Positions 16,673 to 25,330 of a stretch of DNA of 64,000 nucleotides are shown piece after piece. The first letter of the stretch is position 1. The number at the start of each line of letters is the position of its first letter. The notes beneath the pieces are model-generated. The model was not told where the DNA came from and searched no databases. It saw only the letters and a list, made by a program, of their open reading frames with translations. Source of the DNA: Bin16 sp965206315 (GTDB taxonomy: Bacteria; Chloroflexota; Dehalococcoidia; Lucifugimonadales; Australimonadaceae); NCBI GenBank assembly GCA_965206315.1, contig OZ242210.1:2356001-2420000 (forward strand). The letters are read 5' to 3'. The position numbers and the translations under genes are program-made.

Positions 16673-17622
16673 GGGCCGAGAACCTCGAGAAGCATTTCCC
16701 CGTGACCGAGGGGCTGGTGCTGATGAAGACGGTGGGCTGGGTGCGCGCCGTCGACGGGATCAGCTTCGAGGTGCGACGCGGTCAGACGCTCGCGCTCGTG
16801 GGCGAGTCGGGGTGCGGCAAGACGACAACGGCCAAGCTCGTGCTGCGCCTCGAACGCCCGACGGGCGGCGCCATCTCGATGGAAGGGCAGGACATCCATG
16901 CGCTCGGCGGGCAGGACCTGCGGCAGTTCCGCATGCAGGTGCAGGCGGTCTTCCAGGACCCGTGGAGCTCGCTCAGCCCGCGGATGCGGGTGCGCGACAT
17001 CATCGCGGAGCCGCTCGTGGTCAATAGGCACGTGGGCGCGCGTGAGGCGCGCGAGCGCGTGCTGGAGCTGCTGAACGACGTGGGGCTGCGTCCCGAGCAG
17101 GCAGACCTCTTCCCCCACGAGTTCAGCGGGGGGCAGCGGCAGCGCATCGCGATGGCGAGCGCGCTCAGCGTTGAGCCGTCGCTGATCGTGCTCGACGAGC
17201 CGGTGTCGGCGCTCGACGTGTCGGTTCAGGCGCAGATTATGAACCTGCTGCGCGACCTGCAGGTGCAGCACAACGTGAGCTACCTGATGGTGTCGCACAA
17301 CCTTGCGACGGTCCGCTACCTCGCGCACGAAGTGGCGGTCATGTATCTCGGCGAGATCGTCGAGCGTGCGGAGACGGACGACCTGTACGAGCATCCGCTG
17401 CACCCGTACACGCAGGCGCTCTTCTCGGCGGCCCTCCCGGCGCACCCGGCTCTCCAGCGCGACGAGATGATCCTGCAGGGCGAGGTGCCGAGCCCGCTCA
17501 ACCCGCCGTCCGGCTGCCGCTTCCACCCGCGCTGTCCGTTCGCGAAGGACGTCTGCGCGGAGGTCGCGCCGGAGTGGAAAGAGGAGACGCCCGGGCACTT
17601 CGTCGCGTGTCATCTGTACTGA
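16651..17622 (+). CDS. ABC transporter ATPase, DppF/OppF family
   Basis: Second ATPase of the importer, 323 residues. Walker A GESGCGKTT, signature FSGGQRQR, Walker B LIVLDEPVSALD, and the C-terminal CRFHPRCPFAKDVC motif of OppF. Starts at GTG 16651 inside the end of the previous gene (TGGAGGAG upstream), so translation is probably coupled. The ATPases are on the opposite strand from the permeases, an unusual split. Confidence 0.93.
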   Translation: MEADVLVRAENLEKHFPVTEGLVLMKTVGWVRAVDGISFEVRRGQTLALVGESGCGKTTTAKLVLRLERPTGGAISMEGQDIHALGGQDLRQFRMQVQAVFQDPWSSLSPRMRVRDIIAEPLVVNRHVGAREARERVLELLNDVGLRPEQADLFPHEFSGGQRQRIAMASALSVEPSLIVLDEPVSALDVSVQAQIMNLLRDLQVQHNVSYLMVSHNLATVRYLAHEVAVMYLGEIVERAETDDLYEHPLHPYTQALFSAALPAHPALQRDEMILQGEVPSPLNPPSGCRFHPRCPFAKDVCAEVAPEWKEETPGHFVACHLY

Positions 17623-17629
17623 CATCAAC

Positions 17630-17660
17630 ATGGATGGACAGGATGGACAGGATGGACAGA
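17630..17660. repeat. Nine-base tandem repeat
   Basis: Three copies of ATGGACAGG (the last ends in A) in a row, preceded by a shorter ATGG, in the gap between the OppF-type ATPase and Rieske copy 3. No other copy of this array was seen in the window. Confidence 0.85.
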
Positions 17661-17703
17661 ATAGGGGAAGGTGAGGCAAGGTTCCGGTCATGGGAGGTGC
17701 GCC

Positions 17704-19014
17704 ATGCTGACGAGGGAAGAGAACGAACTGCTCTGCCGCACGGGACCGAACGATCCCGCGGGTGAGCTGCTCCGGCGCTACTGGCAGCCCATCGCACTGG
17801 CCGAGGAGTTGCCGCCGGGCAGCGCGCCGATGCCGGTACGCGTCCTGAGCGAGGACCTGACGCTCTTCCGCGACCAGTACGACCGCCTCGGGCTCGTGGC
17901 GCGGCACTGCGCCCACCGTGCGGCGGACCTGAGCTACGCGCGCATCGAGGACGGCGGTCTGCGCTGCCTGTACCACGGCTGGCTGTACGACATCCACGGC
18001 AACTGTCTGGAGCAGCCGGGCGAGCCCGAGGGCAGCACGTTCAAGGACAAGATTCAACTGCTCTCGTACCCGGTACAGGAGCGCGGGGGCGTCGTGTTCG
18101 CGTACCTGGGGCCGGGCGAGCCGCCGCTGCTGCCGGCGTACGAGTTCCTTGACATCGCGCCGGAGAACCGCGTCGTCACGAAGATCTACCACGAGTGCAA
18201 CTACCAGCAAGGGAACGAGGGGAACATCGACCCGCAGCACCTCTCGTTCCTGCACTTCTTCATCCGCGAGGACGCCAGCGGCAGCCGCGTCGCGACGGGC
18301 AACGTGCAGGGCGGGGCCGCGACGTCGAACCGCATGATGGGCGATGATCCGTCGCCGACGATCGAGGTCGAGGAGACGGACTACGGCATCCGCATCTACG
18401 CGGTGCGGGACACGGACGCGGGCGACGACTACGTGCGCATCACGAACTTCATCTACCCGAACCTGGCGTCGTTCCCGGCGTTCCCGGGCGTGTTCGGGGT
18501 CAACTGGCACGTGCCGATAGACGACACGCACCACTGGAAGTTCATGTTCATGGTGCGGTCGGAGGGGCCGCTGCCGAAGGACGCGCTGGGCCTGACGATG
18601 TTCGAAGGACTGAAAGAGGACTACACGAACGAGCGGAGCCTGCGCAACCGCTACCTGCAGGACCGTGAGGAGATGCGGACGCGCAGCTTCCTCGGCATGG
18701 GGCCGAGTTTCGCGGTCCATGACATGTGGGCGACGGAGGGTGAGGGCGCGATACAGGACCGGACGACGGAGCACCTCGGCTACACGGACAAGGCGGTTGC
18801 CCTCTCGCGGCGTCTGCTGCTCAAGGCGACGCGACAGGTGCAGGACGGCGCGGAGGCCCCGCACGTGGTCCGCGAGGCGTCGGCCAACGTCTTCAACCAC
18901 CTTGGCGCGTGGCAGGAGGTCATCCCGAAGTCGGAGGAGTGGTCGTCCGTGTGGAAGCGGAATGCCGAGGCGCTGGCGGCGCGGATGGGCTCGAACGGGC
19001 ACAACGGTGCGTAG
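17704..19014 (+). CDS. Rieske oxygenase alpha subunit (copy 3)
   Basis: 436 residues. The first cluster motif is CAHRAA (Cys69/His71), with Ala where relatives have Pro, and the second is CLYHGW (Cys88/His91). Mononuclear iron site IDPQHLSFLH. The C-terminal half diverges from the others (AVHDMWATEGEGAIQDRTTEHLG) but keeps the acidic residue. I use the ATG at 17704, where all family members begin MLT; a frame 33 bases longer exists. Part of a three-gene Rieske run. Confidence 0.91.
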   Translation: MLTREENELLCRTGPNDPAGELLRRYWQPIALAEELPPGSAPMPVRVLSEDLTLFRDQYDRLGLVARHCAHRAADLSYARIEDGGLRCLYHGWLYDIHGNCLEQPGEPEGSTFKDKIQLLSYPVQERGGVVFAYLGPGEPPLLPAYEFLDIAPENRVVTKIYHECNYQQGNEGNIDPQHLSFLHFFIREDASGSRVATGNVQGGAATSNRMMGDDPSPTIEVEETDYGIRIYAVRDTDAGDDYVRITNFIYPNLASFPAFPGVFGVNWHVPIDDTHHWKFMFMVRSEGPLPKDALGLTMFEGLKEDYTNERSLRNRYLQDREEMRTRSFLGMGPSFAVHDMWATEGEGAIQDRTTEHLGYTDKAVALSRRLLLKATRQVQDGAEAPHVVREASANVFNHLGAWQEVIPKSEEWSSVWKRNAEALAARMGSNGHNGA

Positions 19015-19063
19015 GATTTTGGGTGAGGTTGGGTAGAGGGGACAGCACGGAGGAGCTGTTGTC

Positions 19064-20302
19064 ATGCTGACGCCCGAGCAGAACGACCTGCTGCACAAGG
19101 TGGGGCCCGGCACGCCTATGGGGCGTCTGATGCGCCGCTACTGGCATCCGGTCGCCGCCGTCGGAGAGTTGGACGACAACCCGGTCAAGGCGATACGCCT
19201 GATGGGCGAGGACCTCGTGCTGTTCAAGGACGTGTCGGGCGACTACGGGCTGCTGGAGCGTCACTGTCCTCACCGCAGGGCCGACCTGTCGTACGGCTGG
19301 GTGGAGGAGGACGGCGGTCTGCGATGCAGCTACCACGGATGGCTGTTCGATACGACGGGCCAGTGCATCGGGCAGCCGTTCGAGCAGATCGCGCATCCGG
19401 AGGCGAACTTCAAGGAAAAGGTGCGGGCGACGGCGTACCACGTGCAGCCGAAGGCGGGGCTACTGTGGGCGTACATCGGCGAAGGTCCCGTGCCGGAACT
19501 GTGGGACTGGGATCGCTACCACGACCGTGGGTACAAGCAGGTCGTCTTCTCGGAGATCCCGTGCAACTGGCTGCAGTGCCAGGAGAACTCGATAGACCCG
19601 GTGCACTTCGAGTGGCTCCACTCGAACCAGTCGCTGCGCCGCGAAGGGAGCAAGGGGTACGCGCCGACCCACACGCGCATCGCTTTCGAGGAGTTCGAGT
19701 TCGGCATCCGCTATCTGCGCATCCGGACGGACACGGACGAGGAGAACGAGCTGTGGAAGGTAGGGCGCGTCTGCCTGTGGCCGAACGCGCTCTACGCGGC
19801 AGGCCACTTCGAGTGGCGGGTGCCGGTAGACGACGAGCACACGATGAGCGTCGGGTGGTTCCTCGATCCGATACCCGGTGAGCAGCCGTTCGAGCAGGAG
19901 CGCATCCCGTACTGGCACTCGCCCATCGTGGACGAGGAGACGGGTCGCTGGATATCGAGCCACATCATGAACCAGGACTTCATCGCGTGGGTGGGGCAGG
20001 GCAACGTGTCCGACCGGTGGAACGAGCACCTGGGTGAGAGCGATCGCGGCGTGATCATGCTGCGGAAGCAGTTCATGGACGATCTGGCCGTCATCGAGGA
20101 CGGTGGCGATCCGAAGGGAGTGCTGCGCGACGCGTCGCGCAACGACAAGATGCCGCTGCCGCGCATCCGCAACGAGGTCGGGCAGTTCGCGCCGACAACG
20201 TACCCGCCGGTGTTTCCGTTCCAGGTGGACCAGCCGAAGGAGATCGAGGCGGAGTACCACGCGTACTGGGCGGAGTATGGGGGCGCGCTGGCGCCGTCGT
20301 AG
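19064..20302 (+). CDS. Rieske oxygenase alpha subunit (copy 4)
   Basis: 412 residues, cluster ligands Cys68/His70 (CPHRRA) and Cys88/His91 (CSYHGW), iron site SIDPVHFEWLH, and a later NQDFIAW acidic motif. It is a close tandem paralog of the next gene, with long near-identical stretches. Spacing to copy 3 is about 50 bases, GGAGGAG lies upstream, and the run reads as one operon. Confidence 0.93.
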   Translation: MLTPEQNDLLHKVGPGTPMGRLMRRYWHPVAAVGELDDNPVKAIRLMGEDLVLFKDVSGDYGLLERHCPHRRADLSYGWVEEDGGLRCSYHGWLFDTTGQCIGQPFEQIAHPEANFKEKVRATAYHVQPKAGLLWAYIGEGPVPELWDWDRYHDRGYKQVVFSEIPCNWLQCQENSIDPVHFEWLHSNQSLRREGSKGYAPTHTRIAFEEFEFGIRYLRIRTDTDEENELWKVGRVCLWPNALYAAGHFEWRVPVDDEHTMSVGWFLDPIPGEQPFEQERIPYWHSPIVDEETGRWISSHIMNQDFIAWVGQGNVSDRWNEHLGESDRGVIMLRKQFMDDLAVIEDGGDPKGVLRDASRNDKMPLPRIRNEVGQFAPTTYPPVFPFQVDQPKEIEAEYHAYWAEYGGALAPS

Positions 20303-20341
20303 GGCGTCCGCTGCCGATGTCACGATGAGGAGCCGCTTTCG

Positions 20342-21577
20342 ATGCTGACGCCTGACCAGAACGATCTGCTCGCCAGGGTGGGGCCCGGTACGCCTATGGG
20401 GCGGCTGATGCGCCGCTACTGGCATCCGGTGGCCGCCGTCGGGGAGTTGGACGACAACCCGGTCAAGCCGATCCGCCTGATGGGCGAGGACCTCGTGCTG
20501 TTCAAGGACGTGTCCGGGGAGTACGGACTGCTGGAGCGTCACTGCCCGCATCGCCGCGCCGACCTCTCGTACGGGTGGGTGGAGGAGGACGGCGGTCTGC
20601 GGTGCAGCTATCACGGGTGGCTGTTCGATACGTCGGGACGCTGCATCGGGCAGCCGTTCGAGCAGATCGCGCACCCCGAGGCGAACTTCAAGGACAAAGT
20701 GCGGGCCACGGCGTACCACGTGCAGCCCAAGGCCGGACTGCTGTGGGCGTACATCGGCGAAGAACCGGTGCCGCAGCTGTGGGACTGGGACCGTTACCAC
20801 GACCGGGGCTTCAAACAGGTGGTCTTTTCGGAGGTCCCGTGCAACTGGCTGCAGTGCCAGGAGAACTCGATAGACCCGGTGCACTTCGAGTGGCTGCACT
20901 CGAACCAGTCGCTCCGCCTCCAAGGCGACCCCGACTACTCGCCGACGCACACGCGGGTCGGGTTCGAGGAGTTCGAGTTCGGCATCCGCTATCTGCGTAT
21001 CCGCTCGGACACGGACGAGGAGAATGACCTGTGGAAGGTGGGCCGTGTCTGTCTCTGGCCGAACGCGCTCTACACGGGCCACTTCGAATGGCGGGTGCCG
21101 GTAGACGACGAGCACACGCTGAGCGTCGGGTGGTTCATCGACCCGATCCCCGGGGAGCAGCCGTTCGAGCAGGAGCGCATCCCGTACTGGCACTCGCCCA
21201 TCGTGGACAAGGAGACCGGCCGCTGGATATCCAGCCACATCATGAACCAGGACTTCATTGCGTGGGTGGGGCAGGGCAACGTGTCCGACCGGTGGAACGA
21301 GCACCTGGGTGAGAGCGACCGTGGGGTCATCATGCTGCGCAAGCGGTTCATGGACGACCTGGCCGTGATTGAGGACGGGGGCGATCCGAAGGGGGTGTTG
21401 CGGGACGCGTCGCGCAACGACAAGTTGCCGCTGCCGCGCGCCAATGTCCGGACCGGGCTGTACGAGCAGACGAAGTATCCGCCGGTCTTTCCGTTCCTGG
21501 TGGACCAGCCGGAGGCGGTCAATGCGGAGTACCACGCGGCGTGGGTGGAATACGGCGGCGAGTTGCCTTCGAAATGA
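20342..21577 (+). CDS. Rieske oxygenase alpha subunit (copy 5, tandem duplicate)
   Basis: 411 residues, same ligands as copy 4 (CPHRRA, CSYHGW, SIDPVHFEWLH, NQDFIAW). Almost every residue of the first 170 agrees; differences concentrate in residues about 190-210 and the C-terminus, where substrate contacts could differ. Recent tandem duplication is the simplest explanation. AGGAG precedes the ATG. Confidence 0.93.
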   Translation: MLTPDQNDLLARVGPGTPMGRLMRRYWHPVAAVGELDDNPVKPIRLMGEDLVLFKDVSGEYGLLERHCPHRRADLSYGWVEEDGGLRCSYHGWLFDTSGRCIGQPFEQIAHPEANFKDKVRATAYHVQPKAGLLWAYIGEEPVPQLWDWDRYHDRGFKQVVFSEVPCNWLQCQENSIDPVHFEWLHSNQSLRLQGDPDYSPTHTRVGFEEFEFGIRYLRIRSDTDEENDLWKVGRVCLWPNALYTGHFEWRVPVDDEHTLSVGWFIDPIPGEQPFEQERIPYWHSPIVDKETGRWISSHIMNQDFIAWVGQGNVSDRWNEHLGESDRGVIMLRKRFMDDLAVIEDGGDPKGVLRDASRNDKLPLPRANVRTGLYEQTKYPPVFPFLVDQPEAVNAEYHAAWVEYGGELPSK

Positions 21578-21592
21578 CGACAGACCGCGCAA

Positions 21593-21664
21593 ACTGTGGA
21601 GCCATCGGCTGTACGGTTTGACAAGCATGGAATTACCGTTAGACTGTGCGTCACAGTTACTGTG
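21593..21664 (+). promoter_or_regulatory. Promoter and half-site array of orphan vapB
   Basis: TTGACA (21618-21623), 16-base spacer, TAGACT (21640-21645). Overlapping and following the -10 box are alternating half-sites: ACTGTG (21643-21648), CACAGT (21652-21657) and ACTGTG (21659-21664); a fourth ACTGTG is at 21593-21598. The repeated inverted pairs look like an operator for the ribbon-helix-helix protein encoded just downstream, giving autorepression. Confidence 0.6.
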
Positions 21665-21675
21665 GAGATGTATCG

Positions 21676-22002
21676 ATGAAGAACATCACTGTGGCTGTAG
21701 ACGACGAAACATACCGCTCCGCGCGCGTCCGAGCGGCGGAATTGGACACGACCGTGTCGGCGCTGGTCCGCGAGTATCTGCGATTACTTTCGGTAAGACA
21801 TGAAGAGGAATCGCACGCGGAAACAGTGGTTGAACGGCGCCACAGGCTGCTGCGGGAAGTGGTCGCAGACTTCGATGCGCGCGGGATAGCGCTGCGCGTT
21901 GCCGACAGCCTTTCCCGCGAGGAGTTGCTGGACCGTGCAGCCGCCCGGATCGACGCCGAAGCGAAACGCCGCAGCGTGAAGAATCGCAGGCTGCGTTCTT
22001 AA
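21676..22002 (+). CDS. VapB-like ribbon-helix-helix antitoxin, no toxin adjacent
   Basis: A 108-residue protein. The N-terminus (MKNITVAVDDETYRSARVRAAELDTTVSALVREYL) is an RHH DNA-binding domain and is similar to the antitoxin at 39499 that is paired with a PIN toxin. Here no PIN gene follows; the next gene is a small helical protein. The longer C-terminal tail is basic. Start at 21676 from the family alignment. It may be a lone autoregulator or the survivor of a decayed module. Confidence 0.75.
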   Translation: MKNITVAVDDETYRSARVRAAELDTTVSALVREYLRLLSVRHEEESHAETVVERRHRLLREVVADFDARGIALRVADSLSREELLDRAAARIDAEAKRRSVKNRRLRS

Positions 22003-22114
22003 CGAACGGTTCACACTCCGTTAACGTCCCTGCCTCTCATCACGTGGTTCGATAAAGACGCGATGGGCTGGCGCGCCTCGCAGACCGAATACTCCTCACG
22101 AGGTAGGGTCTGAC

Positions 22115-22324
22115 ATGGCATCGAACGAGGAAGAGACGCTGCAGGAGCGGCTGGAGAAAGAGGCCGCCGAGATCGTGCGGGAGTTCGCGGGCAGGGTGGA
22201 GGAGGAAGAGGTGCACCGTACGCTCTATGCGTCGGCGGAGCGGTTCGCGGACGCCCGGGTCAAGGACTTCGTGCCGCTGCTGGCAGGCATCGCCACTCGC
22301 CAGACGCTGCGCGGCGAGGAGTAA
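22115..22324 (+). CDS. Small helical protein, three-helix bundle (DUF3562-like)
   Basis: A 69-residue, mostly helical protein ending in FADARVKDFVPLLAGIATRQTL, a pattern I associate with small three-helix-bundle dimerisation proteins of DUF3562 type. Function unknown. Independent of its neighbours, with 110 bases upstream and repeat DNA downstream. Confidence 0.6.
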   Translation: MASNEEETLQERLEKEAAEIVREFAGRVEEEEVHRTLYASAERFADARVKDFVPLLAGIATRQTLRGEE

Positions 22325-22349
22325 GGGGCAGCCCCCACCAGCGCGCTGA

Positions 22350-22412
22350 AGAGAGCGACCCTCTCCCCGAGGGAGAGGTGGGCTGCGAGATTCCTGCCTG
22401 CGCGGGAACGAC
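22350..22412. repeat. R3/R1-like repeats before the MFS gene
   Basis: CCCTCTCCCCGAGGGAGAGG and then ATTCCTGCCTGCGCGGGAACGACG, forms of R3 and R1. The rest of the gap up to 22481 has nothing recognised. Confidence 0.65.
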
Positions 22413-22481
22413 GGGAAGGGGCGGTTTGACCTGTCTGCGCTGAGGGCGTAGGTTGCCGTCAGCACACCCGAGAGAGGCAGG

Positions 22482-23771
22482 ATGGCTTCATCCGGCTCGG
22501 CCCAAAGTCCGCAGACCCCGAGAAACAACCTGGCGTACCTGCTGCTCACGCTGCACCTGCCCTCTATCTCCATGGGCCTGGGGCTCGGCCTCACCGTGCC
22601 CGTCATACCGCAGCTGGCCAAGGAGATGGGCGTCGACCTGGAAGGCGCGGCGCTCGTCTTCGTCTTTCAACTGCTCGGGACGTTCGCCGCGCCGCTGCCC
22701 ACGGGGTTCCTCATCGACAGGCTCGGACGTCGGCGCGTGCTGCTCGCGGGACCCATCATCACTGCGGTGGCCTCACTGCTCGTCGCCAAGGTGGCGCTGG
22801 AAGGCGCGGACGGTTCGTACGTCGAACTGCTGATCTACCGGTTCATCGCAGGGTGGGGCGAGCAGATGTGGATGATGAGCCGCATCACCGTCATCGCCGA
22901 CACCGGCGCGACGAACCAGCGCGGCAAGCAGGTAACGCAGATGTTCGGGGTGCAGCAGATCGGCAACCTCTCCGGCCCCGTCGTCGGCGGGTTCGCTGCG
23001 GTGCTGCTGGGGCTGTGGGCGCCGTTCGTCATGCACGCGGTCATCGTCCTCGTTGCGCTCATCCCCAGCTTCTATCTGCTGCGGGAGACCGCGCCGCCGG
23101 CCGGCCCGCGGCAGGCGGCCGCTTCCGGCGCTCCGGCGCGGGGGGTCTGGCGTCACATGATGGCCGCACCGATCCCCGCCGTGTTTGTGGTGCAGTTCCT
23201 CGCGAACGTCACCCGCGGCGGCGTATTCGGCGGTGGCGTCATCGTGGTCTATGCCGCGTACGCCTACGGGCTGGAGCCGGACGAACTCGGCGTGCTGCGG
23301 GGCGCGATGGCCGCCGTCGCCATCCCCATCGTCTTCACCGGCGGCTACGTGATGGACCGGTTCGGGCGGAAGTACACCATCGTTCCCGGCCTCATCCTCT
23401 CCGGGGCCTCGATGGTGTTCCTCGCCGCGATCGCCTATACGGAAGCCTCTTACGCATGGTTCGTTGCGGGCTTCATCGCCATACACATGTCCGCGAACAT
23501 CATCTCCGGCAACATGCAGACGCTCGGGACGGACGTCGCGCCCGCGCAGGCGCGCGGCAAGTTTTTCGGCGTGTCCCGCACCGTGGCCCAGGGCGGGATG
23601 GTGCTCAGCCCGGCGAGTTTCGGCTGGCTCACGGCCATCTCTACGGCCACGGTGGGGTTCGGGTTCCTGGCCGCGACAGCCCTGGTTGGCGCCGTTATCG
23701 TGATATCGCTGATACCGGAAACGCTGCGGCGGGAAGAGCCCGCCCAGGCGGCGCCGTCAACTACAACCTGA
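22482..23771 (+). CDS. MFS transporter
   Basis: Major facilitator superfamily carrier, 429 residues, about 12 membrane helices, with the MFS loop motif GFLIDRLGRRRVLLAG after helix 2 and its echo GGYVMDRFGRKYTIVPG in the second half. Start supported by GAGAGAGGCAGG. Followed after 13 bases by a DUF427 gene and then an aldolase, so it probably imports or exports a metabolite of that unit. No substrate assignment possible. Confidence 0.9.
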   Translation: MASSGSAQSPQTPRNNLAYLLLTLHLPSISMGLGLGLTVPVIPQLAKEMGVDLEGAALVFVFQLLGTFAAPLPTGFLIDRLGRRRVLLAGPIITAVASLLVAKVALEGADGSYVELLIYRFIAGWGEQMWMMSRITVIADTGATNQRGKQVTQMFGVQQIGNLSGPVVGGFAAVLLGLWAPFVMHAVIVLVALIPSFYLLRETAPPAGPRQAAASGAPARGVWRHMMAAPIPAVFVVQFLANVTRGGVFGGGVIVVYAAYAYGLEPDELGVLRGAMAAVAIPIVFTGGYVMDRFGRKYTIVPGLILSGASMVFLAAIAYTEASYAWFVAGFIAIHMSANIISGNMQTLGTDVAPAQARGKFFGVSRTVAQGGMVLSPASFGWLTAISTATVGFGFLAATALVGAVIVISLIPETLRREEPAQAAPSTTT

Positions 23772-23784
23772 GGAGGAGAGCGCC

Positions 23785-24567
23785 GTGGACTACCTGGACG
23801 GGAACAACCGGCTGGTCACTGCGCCGGAGCCGCGCTGGATCACGAGCCCCAAGCGCCTGCGGGTGTTCTTCGGCGGCGAGGCTATTGTGGACTCCACTCG
23901 CGCGAACCTGTTCCGGGGCGGCGGCCCGCCGGTGTACTACTTCCCGAAGGACGACGTGCGGCAGGGCGCGCTCACAGCCACCGGGCGCACCGAGTCGAAC
24001 GCGCGCGGGACGATGGAACTGTACGACGTGCGGGTGGGGGAGCGCTTCGCGGAGGGCGCCGCGTGGGAGTACACCGAGACGGCGAACGACGTGCCGTTCC
24101 TCGCGGGGATGCTCGCGTTCCGGTGGAACGAGATGGACGCCTGGTACGAGGAAGAGGAGGAGGTGTTCGTCCACGCGAAGGACCCGTTCAAGCGCATCGA
24201 GACGTTCAGGTCGGCGCGTCACGTCGAGGTGTATGCGGGAGGGGAGAAGGTCGCCGACAGCTCCTCGCCGGTCGTGCTGTTGGAGCCGGGCCACCCGCTG
24301 CGTTACTACCTGCCGAAGATGGACGTGCGAATGGACCTGCTGCTCCCCAGCGAGACGGTGAGCCGCTGCCCGTACAAGGGGAAGGCGGACTACTACTCCG
24401 TGGAGACGGGGAGCGGCTTGCTGGAAGACGCGGCGTGGTGCTACAAGTATCCCACCACGGAGACAGCCGGTGTGGCGGGACTGGTCTGTTTCTTCAACGA
24501 GCGTGTGGACGCCATCCACGTCGACGGAGAAGAATTGGAGAAGCCGGTGACCAACTGGCGGCGATAG
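23785..24567 (+). CDS. Tandem DUF427 protein
   Basis: Two DUF427 domains in 260 residues. The second is canonical: HVEVYAGGEKVADS, RYYLPKMDV, CPYKGKADYYSV, AWCYKYP and a closing VDAIHVDGEELE. The first has the same frame (RLRVFFGGEAIVDS, VYYFPKDDV) but its CPYKG motif is replaced by TESNARG, so the Cys is lost. DUF427 has no settled function. GTG start at 23785 with AGGAGGAG upstream. Lies between an MFS carrier and a class II aldolase, 11 bases before the latter. Confidence 0.85.
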   Translation: MDYLDGNNRLVTAPEPRWITSPKRLRVFFGGEAIVDSTRANLFRGGGPPVYYFPKDDVRQGALTATGRTESNARGTMELYDVRVGERFAEGAAWEYTETANDVPFLAGMLAFRWNEMDAWYEEEEEVFVHAKDPFKRIETFRSARHVEVYAGGEKVADSSSPVVLLEPGHPLRYYLPKMDVRMDLLLPSETVSRCPYKGKADYYSVETGSGLLEDAAWCYKYPTTETAGVAGLVCFFNERVDAIHVDGEELEKPVTNWRR

Positions 24568-24578
24568 GAGGAACGGAC

Positions 24579-25322
24579 ATGGCCGGAACCAGGAATGGCT
24601 ACTCGGAAGCGGAATGGCAGGCGCGTGTCGACCTCGCGGCAGCGTACCGCCTTACCGATCACTTCGGCATGACGACGCTGATCTACAACCACATCACCGC
24701 GCGCGTGCCCGGCACGGACGACCAGTTCCTCATCAACGAGTTCGGCCTCGGCTACGACGAGGTGAAGGCGTCCAACCTCGTCAGGATCGACCTGGACGGC
24801 AAGGTGCGGGAGGAGGACGACGACCACCGCATCAACATCGCCGGCTATGTCATCCACTCCGCCGTCCACGGCGCGCGGCACGACATCAACTGTGTGATGC
24901 ACACGCACACGCCCTACGGCATGGCTGTCTCCGCGCTGGAGGAAGGACTGCTCCCGATGCAGCAGGACACGTACCGCTTCCACGAGCGCGTCGCCTACCA
25001 TGAGTTCGAAGGGATAGCCGTCGACACCGATGAGTGCGAGCGGCTCGTGACCGACCTCGGCGACAAGAACGCGATGATCATGCGGAACCACGGGCTGCTC
25101 ACGGCGGGCCGGACCGTCGCGGAGGCGTGGACGCTCATGTGGCAGCTCGAGCGCGCCTGCCAGGTGCAGGTGCTCGCGCAGTCGACGGGGCAGGCGGTCC
25201 ACCAGGCCCCGCTGCCCGCCATCGAGAAGACCGCCGCGATGCTGGAGATGACGCACGGCTCGATGGAGTGGGAGTGGCTGCTGCGCGTGCTCGACCGGAA
25301 GGACACCTCGTACCGGGAGTAG
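24579..25322 (+). CDS. Class II aldolase/adducin-family protein
   Basis: Zinc-dependent aldolase or decarboxylase fold, 247 residues. Zinc ligands are likely the His pair in HTHTPYG near residue 107 and the His in MRNHGLLTAG near 168. Upstream motif TTLIYNHITARVPG is typical of the family, which includes fuculose-phosphate aldolases and adducin-like proteins of unknown substrate. AGGAGGAAC precedes the ATG. Confidence 0.9.
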   Translation: MAGTRNGYSEAEWQARVDLAAAYRLTDHFGMTTLIYNHITARVPGTDDQFLINEFGLGYDEVKASNLVRIDLDGKVREEDDDHRINIAGYVIHSAVHGARHDINCVMHTHTPYGMAVSALEEGLLPMQQDTYRFHERVAYHEFEGIAVDTDECERLVTDLGDKNAMIMRNHGLLTAGRTVAEAWTLMWQLERACQVQVLAQSTGQAVHQAPLPAIEKTAAMLEMTHGSMEWEWLLRVLDRKDTSYRE

Positions 25323-25330
25323 AAGCTGGC

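Noticed and set aside
15529..19113. 1194-codon minus-strand frame
   Set aside because: Shadow of two ATPase genes and a Rieske gene on plus; high GC keeps the frame open and no domain was found.
19460..21628. 722-codon minus-strand frame
   Set aside because: Antisense of the two tandem Rieske genes.
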